Shown here: in pieces, positions 8,388-16,551 of the stretch | Layout of the letters: each line of letters starts with the position of its first letter | Position numbering within the stretch: the stretch's first letter is position 1 | Assembly (NCBI RefSeq): GCF_902459535.1 | Contig: NZ_LR699554.1 | Location: 1-64,000, forward strand | DNA from: Paraburkholderia dioscoreae | GTDB taxonomy: Bacteria > Pseudomonadota > Gammaproteobacteria > Burkholderiales > Burkholderiaceae | Length of the DNA stretch: 64,000 nt | Direction of reading: 5' to 3' | Notes under the pieces: model-generated | Seen by the model: only the letters and a program-made list of their open reading frames with translations | The model's database searches: none | Told to the model about the DNA's origin: nothing | Translations under genes and position numbers: made by a program

Positions 8388-9383
8388 CCCGAAAAAGCTC
8401 ACCTTAACGTTGCCGGAGAGCTCGGAATGACGCGGCCTCCCGACCTGTTGAGCCCAGAAAGCAGCGAAAAACTATCCCGAAAAACCTCACCATTGACCAC
8501 TCCAGGAGCTCTCGCTCATCCTGAAAGAGCGCCCCCGAAAACCCTCACCTTTGCGAATCACCGAGCCAATACTCAACAATTTCAATGACTTACACTTCAA
8601 GCTATGGCAACACCGTCTACGAGCGCTCCCGTAAAATCTCACCTTAGAGCTAATTTAGGTGGATTCCAGCATGACTGATCGCGGCCGCCACGGCCCCGAA
8701 AATCCTCACCGTTCAAATTCCCCGACTGTTAGCCGAAAACGCCCTCAACAACGTCTACAGGGCTTTTCAGCGATGTGGAAGCCATTTTCCCTCCTGTATT
8801 TCCTCACCTTATGGATCGGTCGGCACAGAAACGACTCCTGAAAAGTCTCACCTTTGTGGCGAACGACGCATATTTCACAGACGGCTCACCGCACAAAACC
8901 CTACCTCCCGAATTTCCTCACCTTCGTCATACAGAGGATCGACGGCCTCACAGCGTCGATGCTTCGCATCGCGCCGAAACACCTCCTCACTCCCGAAAAC
9001 CCTCACCTCAGATATGTGGACGCACAGAAATGAGGCAAAAACGCCCCTCGTGCCCCGTAAACCCTCACCTCCGGTTCGCGTTTTCTCCCGACTTGACTCA
9101 CCAATGGGGTTAACCGGCTCAAAATAAGGTCCAAATTGGCCACGGCAGAGCATCCCGAAGGCACTCACCTTAGCCTTGGCCAGACTGCAAACCGACTTTT
9201 GAGCGCTGCCGGGTAATCTGTGGCGTTCAGCTCCCGCAAAATCTCACCTTTGGTCATACTGCACTTTTAGGGTCCCTCCTGAACCCCCTCACGTTCTGTC
9301 CCGCACCGGCTCACCGAGTCCCCCGAACCTCATCACCCGACATTCCCGCAAGACCTCACCACATCTCCCGCAAAGCCTCACCT

Positions 9384-9740
9384 TGTCGGGCTGAAACCCC
9401 TGCCAGATAAGGCTTTGCCGTGGCGTTAACGTTTTTAACATGGGTTCAAAGGTGTTTACTTTTATTACTCTCTAGACTTTCCCCGTGCGTCCTTCGGACA
9501 AAGCCTCCTCGAACCATGTTGGCATAACGACACGGTCGTGAAACAGTATGCAATCGCTGTAAAACCTTTAAAAGCTCTTTCTTTACAAGACCTTATTAGC
9601 TATTCTTCGTTTTGTTTCACGGAAAAATCCGGCCGGTACGAATCCATCGACCCAACCACGCACCCAAGTAACGCCTTTTTGCTAATCCACGTTCCTTAAC
9701 GACAAATACGTAGCAAAAAATACGTAAATTGTTATGATCT
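9384..9740. other. AT-rich segment beside the iterons, candidate DNA-unwinding element
   Basis: Directly after the last iteron the base composition drops in GC, with A/T runs at 9425-9475 (GTTAACGTTTTTAAC, TTTACTTTTATTACTC) and 9550-9625 (CCTTTAAAAGCTC, TTATTAGCTATTC). No supported gene lies before kfrA at 9769. An AT-rich tract flanking tightly spaced iterons is the usual place for initial melting. Confidence 0.6.
9704..9726. promoter_or_regulatory. direct repeat AAATACGTA upstream of kfrA
   Basis: AAATACGTA occurs at 9704-9712 and 9718-9726 (14-bp period), each containing the palindrome TACGTA, about 45 bp before the kfrA start. KfrA proteins are autorepressors, so this is a candidate operator. 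Confidence 0.35.
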
Positions 9741-9768
9741 ATCCAATTCGAGCGACGTCGAGGGACAT

Positions 9769-10974
9769 ATGAATCTGGATCAGGAACGGCAAGCCATTCG
9801 GAATGAGCTTGAAACGCTTCGAGCTAACGGGGCTCGGCGGCAAGATCTTTCGCTCCACGCATGCAAGCGACTTTTTTTTGATCTAGGCATCCGGCCATCT
9901 ATGGCCACCGTTCGCGATCTCACGCAAACCGGCAGTGCGAGCGACATCCCCAAAGACATCGATCACTTCTGGGAACGCATCCGGGATGTGTCGCGCATGA
10001 AAGTTGGTGCCGGCGCTATCCCAAAGGCACTTGAAGAGCGTGCCGGCGAACTGCTCGGCGCACTTTTTGAAGAGGCCGTCACACACGCACGTGCGACGCT
10101 CGATGACGAGCGCGAGGAAATGCATACGCAGATCGCCGCCGCCGACCAGCGCGCCCGAGATGCGGAAATTCGCCAGCAAGCATCGGAAGACGCGATCAAG
10201 CGCAGCGAACTGCGAGCGGAGGCGGGCTGGGAACGCGTTCGCGCGCTGGAAGCAGAATTGTCGAGCGCGACCACGCACGGTAATACTCACCAGGAAGGGC
10301 TGCAGGCAACAGTGCGCCGTCTCGATCAGGAAAACGAGGCGCTTCGGCAACGCCTTGACACCGAATTTGCGACCAATGCGACGTTACGGGACCGGATCGA
10401 CGCGTTGCACGTCGAATTGCGCCAAAGCACCGAGCACTATGCGCAACAGATTAAAGACGCAATTGCCGAAGCCGAGCGCCGCGTCAAACCGATGTTGGTC
10501 GAACTCGATTCTTTGCGCAGCATGGCGGCGACCTATCAGTCCGGCCTACGCGACGCAAGCCGCAAAGAGTTTGAGTTTATTCAGCAAATCGCCGCGGCCA
10601 AGGCGCGCGGCGACCGACTCGACGCCCAACTGCGCGAGCAATCCGACGAATTGGATGCGTTGACGAAAGAAGTCGCCGTCCTGCGCAGCCAGCAGGGCGT
10701 CGATCCTGCAATTGCCACCCTGCTCTGTTCGCTGGTCGAAGCCGGCCGGCTGACAGAACACGAATTGAAAGCGATCGGCACCGCCGTGGATGGCCACGTG
10801 GCCTTACCGCTACGGTGCCCAAAATGTGAGGAAGGTGAGCCGGAACTGTCGCAAGTGGATCACCGCTTCGAGCTGCAATGTCCGGAGTGCGATCACTCGT
10901 CAGGTCTCGGTGAGTCAAGGCTGGAGGCGGTTAGCCGGTTTCAGTCGAGCAGTTCGGTTGCGGCATCGGCATGA
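9769..10974 (+). CDS. kfrA: KfrA-like DNA-binding coiled-coil protein with C-terminal zinc ribbon
   Basis: 401 aa. Residues 1 to about 110 match the KfrA_N DNA-binding domain of plasmid proteins (ACKRLFFDLGIRPSMATVRD...IPKDIDHFWERIRD). Residues from about 115 to 310 are a long, Ala/Glu/Arg-rich coiled coil. Residues from about 343 to 375 hold two CPxC pairs (CPKC...CPEC), a probable zinc ribbon not present in the classical KfrA I know. Plasmid KfrA supports stable maintenance by forming filament-like assemblies and represses itself. ATG 9769 follows GAGGGA. The gene lies between the origin and two inverted iterons. Confidence 0.85.
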   Translation: MNLDQERQAIRNELETLRANGARRQDLSLHACKRLFFDLGIRPSMATVRDLTQTGSASDIPKDIDHFWERIRDVSRMKVGAGAIPKALEERAGELLGALFEEAVTHARATLDDEREEMHTQIAAADQRARDAEIRQQASEDAIKRSELRAEAGWERVRALEAELSSATTHGNTHQEGLQATVRRLDQENEALRQRLDTEFATNATLRDRIDALHVELRQSTEHYAQQIKDAIAEAERRVKPMLVELDSLRSMAATYQSGLRDASRKEFEFIQQIAAAKARGDRLDAQLREQSDELDALTKEVAVLRSQQGVDPAIATLLCSLVEAGRLTEHELKAIGTAVDGHVALPLRCPKCEEGEPELSQVDHRFELQCPECDHSSGLGESRLEAVSRFQSSSSVAASA

Positions 10975-11009
10975 GGTTTGGCGCGTTGCGATAACGGACA
11001 AAGTGGCAA

Positions 11010-11050
11010 AGGTGAGGAAATTCGGGACCAGAAAGGTGAGGAAATTCAGG
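11010..11050 (-). repeat. two inverted iterons after kfrA
   Basis: AGGTGAGGAAATTCGGG (11010-11026) and AGGTGAGGAAATTCAGG (11034-11050) are 24 bp apart and in the opposite orientation to the origin array. The second contains the stop codon of the tyrosine recombinase gene. Confidence 0.85.
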
Positions 11051-12128
11051 ACTCGCTGGCTCCCCTTTTCCTCGTCGAACGCCCGTCGCGCCTAGGCGCG
11101 GGCAATGGCGGAATAGCCGGATCCGGCACGTCCGCGGCAGGGGAATCCTGCTGATCCGTCCAGTTTTGCCACGCGCGATACAAACGGTTGGCCGACACCG
11201 CCTGCACAAATCCCAGCCATTGCCCGACCAGTTCCGCCTCGACCCCGCTCTCGAACAGATCCGCGGCAAACGTGTTGCGCAATGTTTGCGGACTGGCTCG
11301 CGACGTCCGCGACGCGGCGATTCCCGCTCCGCCGATCAATGCATCGACGGCGCGCAGCATGGTGGCTTTATGCATCGGGCGTCCGGAGGGGGATGCGGGG
11401 AAAACCAGATTCCCGGCTAATTCCGCAAGCTGTCTCTCGGCGAGCCAGGCGTCCAGAATGGCTGCGGCGAACGGCGCAAGACGGGTACGCCGTGTGAGCA
11501 TCGGATTAGCCGCCTCGATCGTCACCCAGGGTGAGCCGGCATTCACGCAACTAACCGAAAGCGCGGCGGCTTCACCGGTTTTCAATCCACCGCCTAAAAA
11601 CACCGCAATCAACGCACGGTCGCGCCGCTCCCGCCAACGCTGAGCCGCTGACAGATCCGCTAACGGCGAAAACAGATGCGCGGTCAGCGCAGTTCGTTCG
11701 GCATGACTGAGAAAGCCGGTCGGCTCGTTATCACGCGCGTTGCGCCAGGCTGCCTCGCCGTCCTGAGCAATGAAACGCGCTGGATTGGTCGAAGCAGATT
11801 CGATTTCGCGCACGTGATCGAGCACTCGCTCGATTAGCCGTAAATACCGCATGCGCTGGGTTTTCCGGACATCGAGCCCGGCAACGAATTCGGCGATCGT
11901 GCGAGCGTCGACCGTGACCAGACTCTTCTGGCGCATGCCCAACCAGTCGAGAAAGAGCCCCCACTGTGCCTGGTAGACTTCAGCGGAAGAACGCCGGAAA
12001 TGCTGTTTCGCAAGCCATGCGTCGAAAGCGATTTGTGGGTCGCGACGCCAGTCCTCACGCTGTTGATCGAAGAGGTCCGTGGATGGCGCCGGGCGCGGGA
12101 CCGGGTCGGTCAGATTAGGGGGTGACAT
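11046..12128 (-). CDS. tyrosine recombinase/integrase-like protein with altered active site
   Basis: 360 aa with an N-terminal SAM-like core-binding domain (about 30-115: AFDAWLAKQHFRRSSAEVYQ...) and a C-terminal phage-integrase catalytic fold (about 135-320). By eye the catalytic set is changed. The first Arg is Lys183 (GGGLKTGEAAAL), the HxxR histidine is Gln281 (SPQTLRNTFA), and the LGH histidine is Phe307 (WLGFVQ). Arg284 and Tyr317 (ANRLYRAW) remain. It may therefore bind DNA without recombining efficiently. It lies tail to tail with kfrA, as part of the plasmid-type core. Confidence 0.82.
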   Translation of the reverse strand: MSPPNLTDPVPRPAPSTDLFDQQREDWRRDPQIAFDAWLAKQHFRRSSAEVYQAQWGLFLDWLGMRQKSLVTVDARTIAEFVAGLDVRKTQRMRYLRLIERVLDHVREIESASTNPARFIAQDGEAAWRNARDNEPTGFLSHAERTALTAHLFSPLADLSAAQRWRERRDRALIAVFLGGGLKTGEAAALSVSCVNAGSPWVTIEAANPMLTRRTRLAPFAAAILDAWLAERQLAELAGNLVFPASPSGRPMHKATMLRAVDALIGGAGIAASRTSRASPQTLRNTFAADLFESGVEAELVGQWLGFVQAVSANRLYRAWQNWTDQQDSPAADVPDPAIPPLPAPRRDGRSTRKRGASES

Positions 12129-12187
12129 GGACTCACAGTTCCGTTAGTTGCACCTATTGTAGGTGGCAACCGCTCGAAACGCAGCCT

Positions 12188-12586
12188 TCAGTCACCCCAC
12201 GCGCGTGCGCGTTTGAGAGGAGCATTCTGCGACGAAGGGGGGACAGCACGGCGTGCCGCCTCTTCATAGGCGCTGACCGCAAACGCGAAAACCGCCGGCA
12301 ACGCCGTGGAGGTGCCGAAGTCCACGGCCTCGTCCGTTTCCGGATACGGCAGATCGGACGGCCGTTGAAAGAGTCCCAGCATCAGCGCGTCGTGCCGGCT
12401 GGCGAAGCCGAGATCTGCAAGCGCCTCGGCTTCGACGGCGTGCAGCAAACGCCATGTGAGCGGCACTTCCTGCACGATATAGCGCGCAGCGATATTGCGC
12501 ACGATGCGTTCGAGATCACGCGCCGCGGTTTGATAGCGCAGCGCGGCCAGAGCGTGGTCGGTCGAGTCGGTTATCAGGTCGTTCAT
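12188..12586 (-). CDS. unknown protein under a LexA box
   Basis: 132 aa, no family recognised. The product is acidic to neutral and looks mostly helical (ALAALRYQTAARDLERIVRN), with no membrane segment, signal peptide or cysteine pattern. ATG 12586 is preceded by TGGAG at 7-nt spacing. The longer frame from 12619 would start inside the LexA box and is rejected. The promoter reads TTGCGC (12634-12639), 17 bp, TACAGT (12611-12616), with the LexA box covering the -10. Induction on DNA damage is inferred. It is co-directional with the recombinase but has its own promoter. Confidence 0.75.
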   Translation of the reverse strand: MNDLITDSTDHALAALRYQTAARDLERIVRNIAARYIVQEVPLTWRLLHAVEAEALADLGFASRHDALMLGLFQRPSDLPYPETDEAVDFGTSTALPAVFAFAVSAYEEAARRAVPPSSQNAPLKRARAWGD

Positions 12587-12609
12587 GATCGGCTCCAGTC
12601 GATACCCTG

Positions 12610-12629
12610 TACTGTACAAATATACAGTA
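12610..12629 (-). promoter_or_regulatory. LexA (SOS) box and promoter -10 overlap
   Basis: TACTGTACAAATATACAGTA is a perfect TACTGTA-N6-TACAGTA dyad containing CTGT-N8-ACAG. It differs from the E. coli SOS consensus only in the centre. It overlaps the -10 hexamer of the downstream gene, with the start codon 23 bp away. Confidence 0.85.
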
Positions 12630-12691
12630 TTCGGCGCAACCTCGTCCGAAGCGCCGATTCCGCCAACCGCTAGCCACGGTGCGCCGAAATG

Positions 12692-13330
12692 TCAGCCATG
12701 AATCACCACTAGTAGCGCTTTCGCCTCGCCCTTGCCGGCGTTGCGGATCGCGTGCGGCTCGTCAGCGACATAACGCGCGGTGTCCGCCGCCTTGAGCCGT
12801 TTTGTCGTGCCGGCTGCCTCGATTTCGATCGATCCGTGCAACACGGTCAGATGCTCGCGCGTGCCGGGTTCGTGGGCGTTCGACGCCAACACTCCGCCCG
12901 GCTGCAGCGTCAATTCATACCACTCGAACTTGCCGGCCAGTTCGATCGGCCCCCACACACGTAACTGATACCTGGCGTCGTGCCCGCTCAAAGTGGGAAT
13001 CTCGTGCGGACCGGAGACGGCGATCGCTTCCGGCGTCTTCTGTGGCGCGAACAGCGAATCGAGACTGACACCGAGCGCATTAGTCAGACGCCAGGCGACC
13101 GCAATGGTTGGATTGGCCTTGTCGCGTTCGATTTCCGAGAGCATCGATTTGGACACACCGGCCGCGCGCGACAGGTCGTCGAGCGTCATGCGCCGTTCCG
13201 CGCGCAAGCGCTGAATCTGCTCGCCGACGCGCGGCGGCGCCGCAACTGCCGGCACCGATGTTGCGCCCGAAGTAGGTGCCGCGTTGGCCGCGGCGCGGCG
13301 GATACCCGAACTTGCCATTTCCTGACCCAT
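12692..13330 (-). CDS. XRE family regulator with C-terminal cupin domain
   Basis: 212 aa. An Ala/Pro-rich leader is followed by a lambda-repressor-type helix-turn-helix (about 38-90: IQRLRAERRMTLDDLSRAAGVSKSMLSEIERDKANPT) and a cupin domain (about 115-212: GTREHLTVLHGSIEIE, ADEPHAIRN) that probably senses a small ligand. It is divergent from kbl-tdh across a 149-bp gap containing TTCG-GAAAAA-CGAA, so it is the likely regulator of threonine degradation. This domain pair is common for amino-acid and amine pathways. Confidence 0.88.
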   Translation of the reverse strand: MGQEMASSGIRRAAANAAPTSGATSVPAVAAPPRVGEQIQRLRAERRMTLDDLSRAAGVSKSMLSEIERDKANPTIAVAWRLTNALGVSLDSLFAPQKTPEAIAVSGPHEIPTLSGHDARYQLRVWGPIELAGKFEWYELTLQPGGVLASNAHEPGTREHLTVLHGSIEIEAAGTTKRLKAADTARYVADEPHAIRNAGKGEAKALLVVIHG

Positions 13331-13479
13331 CGTTTAGAGTTGTTCGACATACCGGATTTTAGTTCGGAAAAACGAAAATATCCGATAAAACTGACAGCCG
13401 ACTATAACAGGCCGCCTCGTGGTCGCACATGCCGAACACGCTGACACGGGCGCTTTCACCCCTTTCAGGAGTCTGGTTC

Positions 13480-14679
13480 ATGCGTGACCTATACCTCGCC
13501 CATTTGCGCGACACCCTCGAGCAGATTCGCGCTGACGGCTTTTACAAGAACGAGCGCGTGATCGCCAGCCCGCAATCGGCTGACATTCGTCTCGCCGATG
13601 GCTCGGCCGTGCTGAACTTCTGTGCGAACAACTATCTGGGACTCGCCGACGACGCACGCGTGATCGACGCGGCAAAGCAGGGTCTGGATAGCGACGGCTT
13701 CGGCATGGCGTCGGTGCGCTTCATTTGCGGCACGCAAACGGTACATAAGAAGCTGGAAAAAGCGCTCGCCGCGTTTCTGCAAACCGACGATTGCATTCTC
13801 TACTCCAGCTGTTTCGACGCAAACGGCGGGCTGTTCGAAACCTTGCTCGACGAGAATGACGCGATCATCAGCGACGAACTGAACCACGCGAGCATCATCG
13901 ACGGGGTGCGGCTTTCCAAGGCGAAGCGCTTTCGCTACAAGAATAACGATCTCGCCGATCTCGAAGCCAGACTGATCGAAGCGCAAGCCGCCGGCGCACG
14001 CTTCAAACTGATCGCCACCGACGGCGTGTTCTCCATGGACGGCATCATCGCCGACCTCGCCGGCATCTGCGATCTGGCCGACCGTTACGGTGCGCTCGTG
14101 ATGGTCGACGACTCGCATGCGGTGGGTTTTGTCGGCGAACACGGACGCGGCACGCCGGAACATTGCGGCGTGCTGTCGCGCGTCGACATCATCACCGGCA
14201 CGCTGGGTAAGGCACTCGGTGGCGCATCGGGCGGCTACGTGGCCGCGCGCAAGGAAATCGTGGAGTTGCTCCGGCAACGCTCACGTCCCTATCTGTTTTC
14301 GAACACGCTGACGCCGAGTATTGCCGCCGCCTCGCTGAAGGTGCTTGAACTGCTGGCCAGCGAGGAAGGCGCGCAACTGCGCGCACGCGTGCGCGAAAAC
14401 GGCGCTCACTTCCGCAGCAAGATGAGCGCGCTCGGCTTCACGCTAGTGCCCGGCGAGCATCCGATCATTCCGGTCATGCTCGGCGACGCGCAACTCGCAT
14501 CGAAAATGGCCGATGCGCTCCTGAAGGAAGGCGTCTACGTGATCGGCTTCTCGTTCCCGGTGGTGCCGAAAGGCCGCGCGCGCATTCGCACGCAGATGAG
14601 CGCCGCGCATACGCCCGAGCAGATCGACCGCGCGGTGGATGCTTTCGCGCGCGTCGGCCGCGAACTTGGCGTCATCTGA
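13480..14679 (+). CDS. kbl: glycine C-acetyltransferase (2-amino-3-ketobutyrate CoA ligase)
   Basis: 399 aa, PLP-dependent alpha-oxoamine synthase family. It cleaves 2-amino-3-ketobutyrate with CoA to glycine and acetyl-CoA, the second step of threonine degradation. Signatures: NFCANNYLGLADD near the N-terminus, GFGMASVRFICGTQ, DDSHAVGFVGEHGRGT, and the PLP lysine in TGTLGKALGGASGGY (about residue 244). ATG 13480 follows CAGGAG at 8-nt spacing. It is 13 bp upstream of tdh in one operon; the gene order kbl-tdh is the classical one. Confidence 0.96.
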   Translation: MRDLYLAHLRDTLEQIRADGFYKNERVIASPQSADIRLADGSAVLNFCANNYLGLADDARVIDAAKQGLDSDGFGMASVRFICGTQTVHKKLEKALAAFLQTDDCILYSSCFDANGGLFETLLDENDAIISDELNHASIIDGVRLSKAKRFRYKNNDLADLEARLIEAQAAGARFKLIATDGVFSMDGIIADLAGICDLADRYGALVMVDDSHAVGFVGEHGRGTPEHCGVLSRVDIITGTLGKALGGASGGYVAARKEIVELLRQRSRPYLFSNTLTPSIAAASLKVLELLASEEGAQLRARVRENGAHFRSKMSALGFTLVPGEHPIIPVMLGDAQLASKMADALLKEGVYVIGFSFPVVPKGRARIRTQMSAAHTPEQIDRAVDAFARVGRELGVI

Positions 14680-14692
14680 TACGGAGGCGCAC

Positions 14693-15724
14693 ATGAAAGC
14701 ATTGGCAAAACTCGAACGCGCTCCGGGCCTCACGCTTACGGACGTCAAGAAACCCGAAGTCGGTCACAACGACGTGATGATCCGCATCACGCGTACCGCG
14801 ATTTGCGGCACGGACATTCACATCTGGAAGTGGGACGACTGGGCGCAGAAAACGATTCCTGTGCCGATGCATGTCGGCCACGAATACGTGGGTGAAATCG
14901 TTGAAATGGGCCAGGAAGTGCGCGGCTTTGCGATCGGCGACCGTGTGTCCGGCGAAGGACATATCACGTGCGGCTTCTGTCGCAATTGTCGCGCGGGCCG
15001 CAGGCATTTGTGCCGCAATACGGTGGGCGTCGGCGTGAATCGGGAAGGCGCGTTCGCCGAGTATCTGGTGATTCCGGCCTTCAACGCATTCAAGATTCCG
15101 CCCGAGATTTCCGACGACCTCGCCGCTATTTTCGATCCGTTCGGCAACGCCACGCATACTGCGCTGTCGTTCAATCTGGTCGGCGAAGACGTGTTGATTA
15201 CCGGCGCCGGACCCATCGGCATCATGGCGGTGGCGATCGCGAAACACGTCGGCGCGCGCAACGTGGTGATTACCGACGTCAACGACTATCGCCTCGACCT
15301 CGCGCGCAAGATGGGCGCCACGCGTGCGGTCAACGTCTCGCGCGAATCGTTGCGCGACGTGATGGCGGACCTGCACATGACGGAAGGTTTCGACGTCGGG
15401 CTGGAAATGTCCGGTGTGCCGAGCGCGTTCACCGGCATGCTCGACGCGATGAACCACGGCGGCAAGATCGCGCTGCTCGGCATTCCGCCCGCGCAGACCG
15501 CGATCGACTGGACTCAGGTGATCTTCAAAGGCCTCGAAATCAAGGGCATTTATGGGCGCGAGATGTTCGAGACCTGGTACAAGATGGTGGCGATGCTGCA
15601 AAGCGGGCTGGACCTGTCGCCGATCCTCACGCACCATTTCAAGGTCGACGACTATCGGGAAGCGTTCGCCACGATGCTCTCAGGCGAGAGCGGCAAAGTG
15701 ATTCTCGACTGGACCGCCGCGTGA
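14693..15724 (+). CDS. tdh: L-threonine 3-dehydrogenase
   Basis: 343 aa, zinc-dependent medium-chain dehydrogenase that oxidises L-threonine to 2-amino-3-ketobutyrate with NAD+. It shows the catalytic zinc site (AICGTDIHIWKWDDW, GHEYVGEIVEMG), the structural zinc cysteines (CGFCRNCRAGRRHLC), and the nucleotide-binding GAGPIGIMAVAIAKHVGA. ATG 14693 follows GGAGG. The upstream ATG at 14639 lies within kbl and is rejected. A strong terminator follows at 15777. Confidence 0.96.
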   Translation: MKALAKLERAPGLTLTDVKKPEVGHNDVMIRITRTAICGTDIHIWKWDDWAQKTIPVPMHVGHEYVGEIVEMGQEVRGFAIGDRVSGEGHITCGFCRNCRAGRRHLCRNTVGVGVNREGAFAEYLVIPAFNAFKIPPEISDDLAAIFDPFGNATHTALSFNLVGEDVLITGAGPIGIMAVAIAKHVGARNVVITDVNDYRLDLARKMGATRAVNVSRESLRDVMADLHMTEGFDVGLEMSGVPSAFTGMLDAMNHGGKIALLGIPPAQTAIDWTQVIFKGLEIKGIYGREMFETWYKMVAMLQSGLDLSPILTHHFKVDDYREAFATMLSGESGKVILDWTAA

Positions 15725-15776
15725 GTTAGCACGCTAGTATCCGCATTACCGCGTGTAGCAATGCCCGCGGCCCATA

Positions 15777-15812
15777 ACGCCCGCACCGCGCTCACCCGCC
15801 TGCGGGCGTTTT
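15777..15812. terminator. bidirectional-type terminator between tdh and yceI
   Basis: ACGCCCGCA (15777-15785) pairs with TGCGGGCGT (15801-15809), followed by TTT. It lies between the converging tdh and YceI genes; the right stem overlaps the end of the YceI coding sequence. Confidence 0.7.
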
Positions 15813-16442
15813 AACGAACTCGGCCTGAATGCGCACATGAATATCGTCGCCGACGGCCGGATACCACGTAGCCAGTCCAAACCTGGCGCGACTGAAATGA
15901 CCCTCGGCAGAAAAGCCGAGCGTGTCTTTTTTCGTGAGCGGATCAGGCGCAAAACCGTTGAAGGTGACATCAAGCGTGACCGGTTGCGTGACGCCGTGAA
16001 TCGTCAGATCGCCGGTCAACGTGCCGCGCGACTCGCCGGTGCGCTCAAACCGCGTGCTGACGAAGCGGATCTCCGGATAGCGCTCCACGTCGAGCATGCT
16101 GCCGCTCTTCACCATTTTGTCGAGTAGCGGCACATTCGTGTCGATGCTCGCGGCGTCGATCGTTACCGACGTCGTGCTCTTGTCCAGACCGCCTTCATTC
16201 CAGTCGAGCTGTCCCTTCTTGCGATCGAAGCGCGCCGTAAAGCGCGAATACTTGAAGTGATCGATGTCGAAGGTGATGCTGCAGTGATCCGGATCGATTT
16301 CGTAGCGGCCCGGCGGCACACGCGCTTCGTTTTGACTGACCGAATGCGTGAGCACTTGCAAAGGCGTGCAGGCCACCGCCGTCAGTAGCATTGCGCTCAG
16401 GAAGGCGCGCACAAACGTGGCGCGGAGAGTCAGAGTGCTCAT
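15792..16442 (-). CDS. YceI family periplasmic protein
   Basis: 216 aa with an N-terminal signal segment (FVRAFLSAMLLTAVAC, possible but imperfect lipobox at TAVAC) and a YceI lipocalin-like domain: YEIDPDHCSITFDIDHFKYSRFTARF, LTGDLTIHGVTQPVTLDVTFNG, ATWYPAVGDDIHVRIQAEF. The family binds polyisoprenoids or other amphiphiles; the role here is not established. The start is ATG 16442, where the signal peptide begins; the longer frame has no leader-like sequence. It is divergent from a TetR gene that may control it. Confidence 0.87.
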   Translation of the reverse strand: MSTLTLRATFVRAFLSAMLLTAVACTPLQVLTHSVSQNEARVPPGRYEIDPDHCSITFDIDHFKYSRFTARFDRKKGQLDWNEGGLDKSTTSVTIDAASIDTNVPLLDKMVKSGSMLDVERYPEIRFVSTRFERTGESRGTLTGDLTIHGVTQPVTLDVTFNGFAPDPLTKKDTLGFSAEGHFSRARFGLATWYPAVGDDIHVRIQAEFVKTPAGG

Positions 16443-16525
16443 GAAGTTCGTTCCCGTTGACCGATTCCGCTCAAGATAACAGGTCGCACACCCAACCCGC
16501 AAAAACGCAAAAGACTTGACGAGGG

Positions 16526-16539
16526 AGAATGATCGTTCT
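16526..16539. promoter_or_regulatory. candidate TetR operator
   Basis: AGAATGATCGTTCT is a near-perfect 14-bp dyad just upstream of the TetR gene start and between the divergent genes, a typical autoregulatory operator position. Confidence 0.5.
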
Positions 16540-16551
16540 ACCCTTCGTCTC

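Larger units (their letters stand above)
7802..9383 (+). repeat. origin iteron array, about 18 direct 17-bp copies
   Basis: Copies of CCCGAAAANCCTCACCT start at 7802, 7915, 8388, 8476, 8534, 8628, 8695, 8837, 8907, 8992, 9054, 9087, 9154, 9233, 9278, 9322, 9345 and 9367, with a weaker one at 8793. All are on the same strand. The CTCACC half is nearly invariant, while the CCCGAAA half tolerates T and C changes. Spacing is irregular (33-98 bp) in the bulk and tightens to 22-23 bp for the last three copies, about two helical turns, next to the AT-rich segment. This is the arrangement of Rep_3-controlled plasmid origins. Confidence 0.92.

Noticed and set aside
7931..9168. Short open frames inside the origin region
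   Set aside because: They overlap iterons on both strands, have no ribosome binding sites and show no protein signature.
7802..9383. CRISPR array
   Set aside because: The repeats are only 17 bp, degenerate in one half and separated by 5-80 bp of irregular length; no cas genes are present. Iterons fit far better.
11046..12128. Integrase marking a genomic island here
   Set aside because: No tRNA target, direct-repeat attachment sites, or cargo genes lie around it, and its catalytic residues are altered. It belongs with the replication genes.
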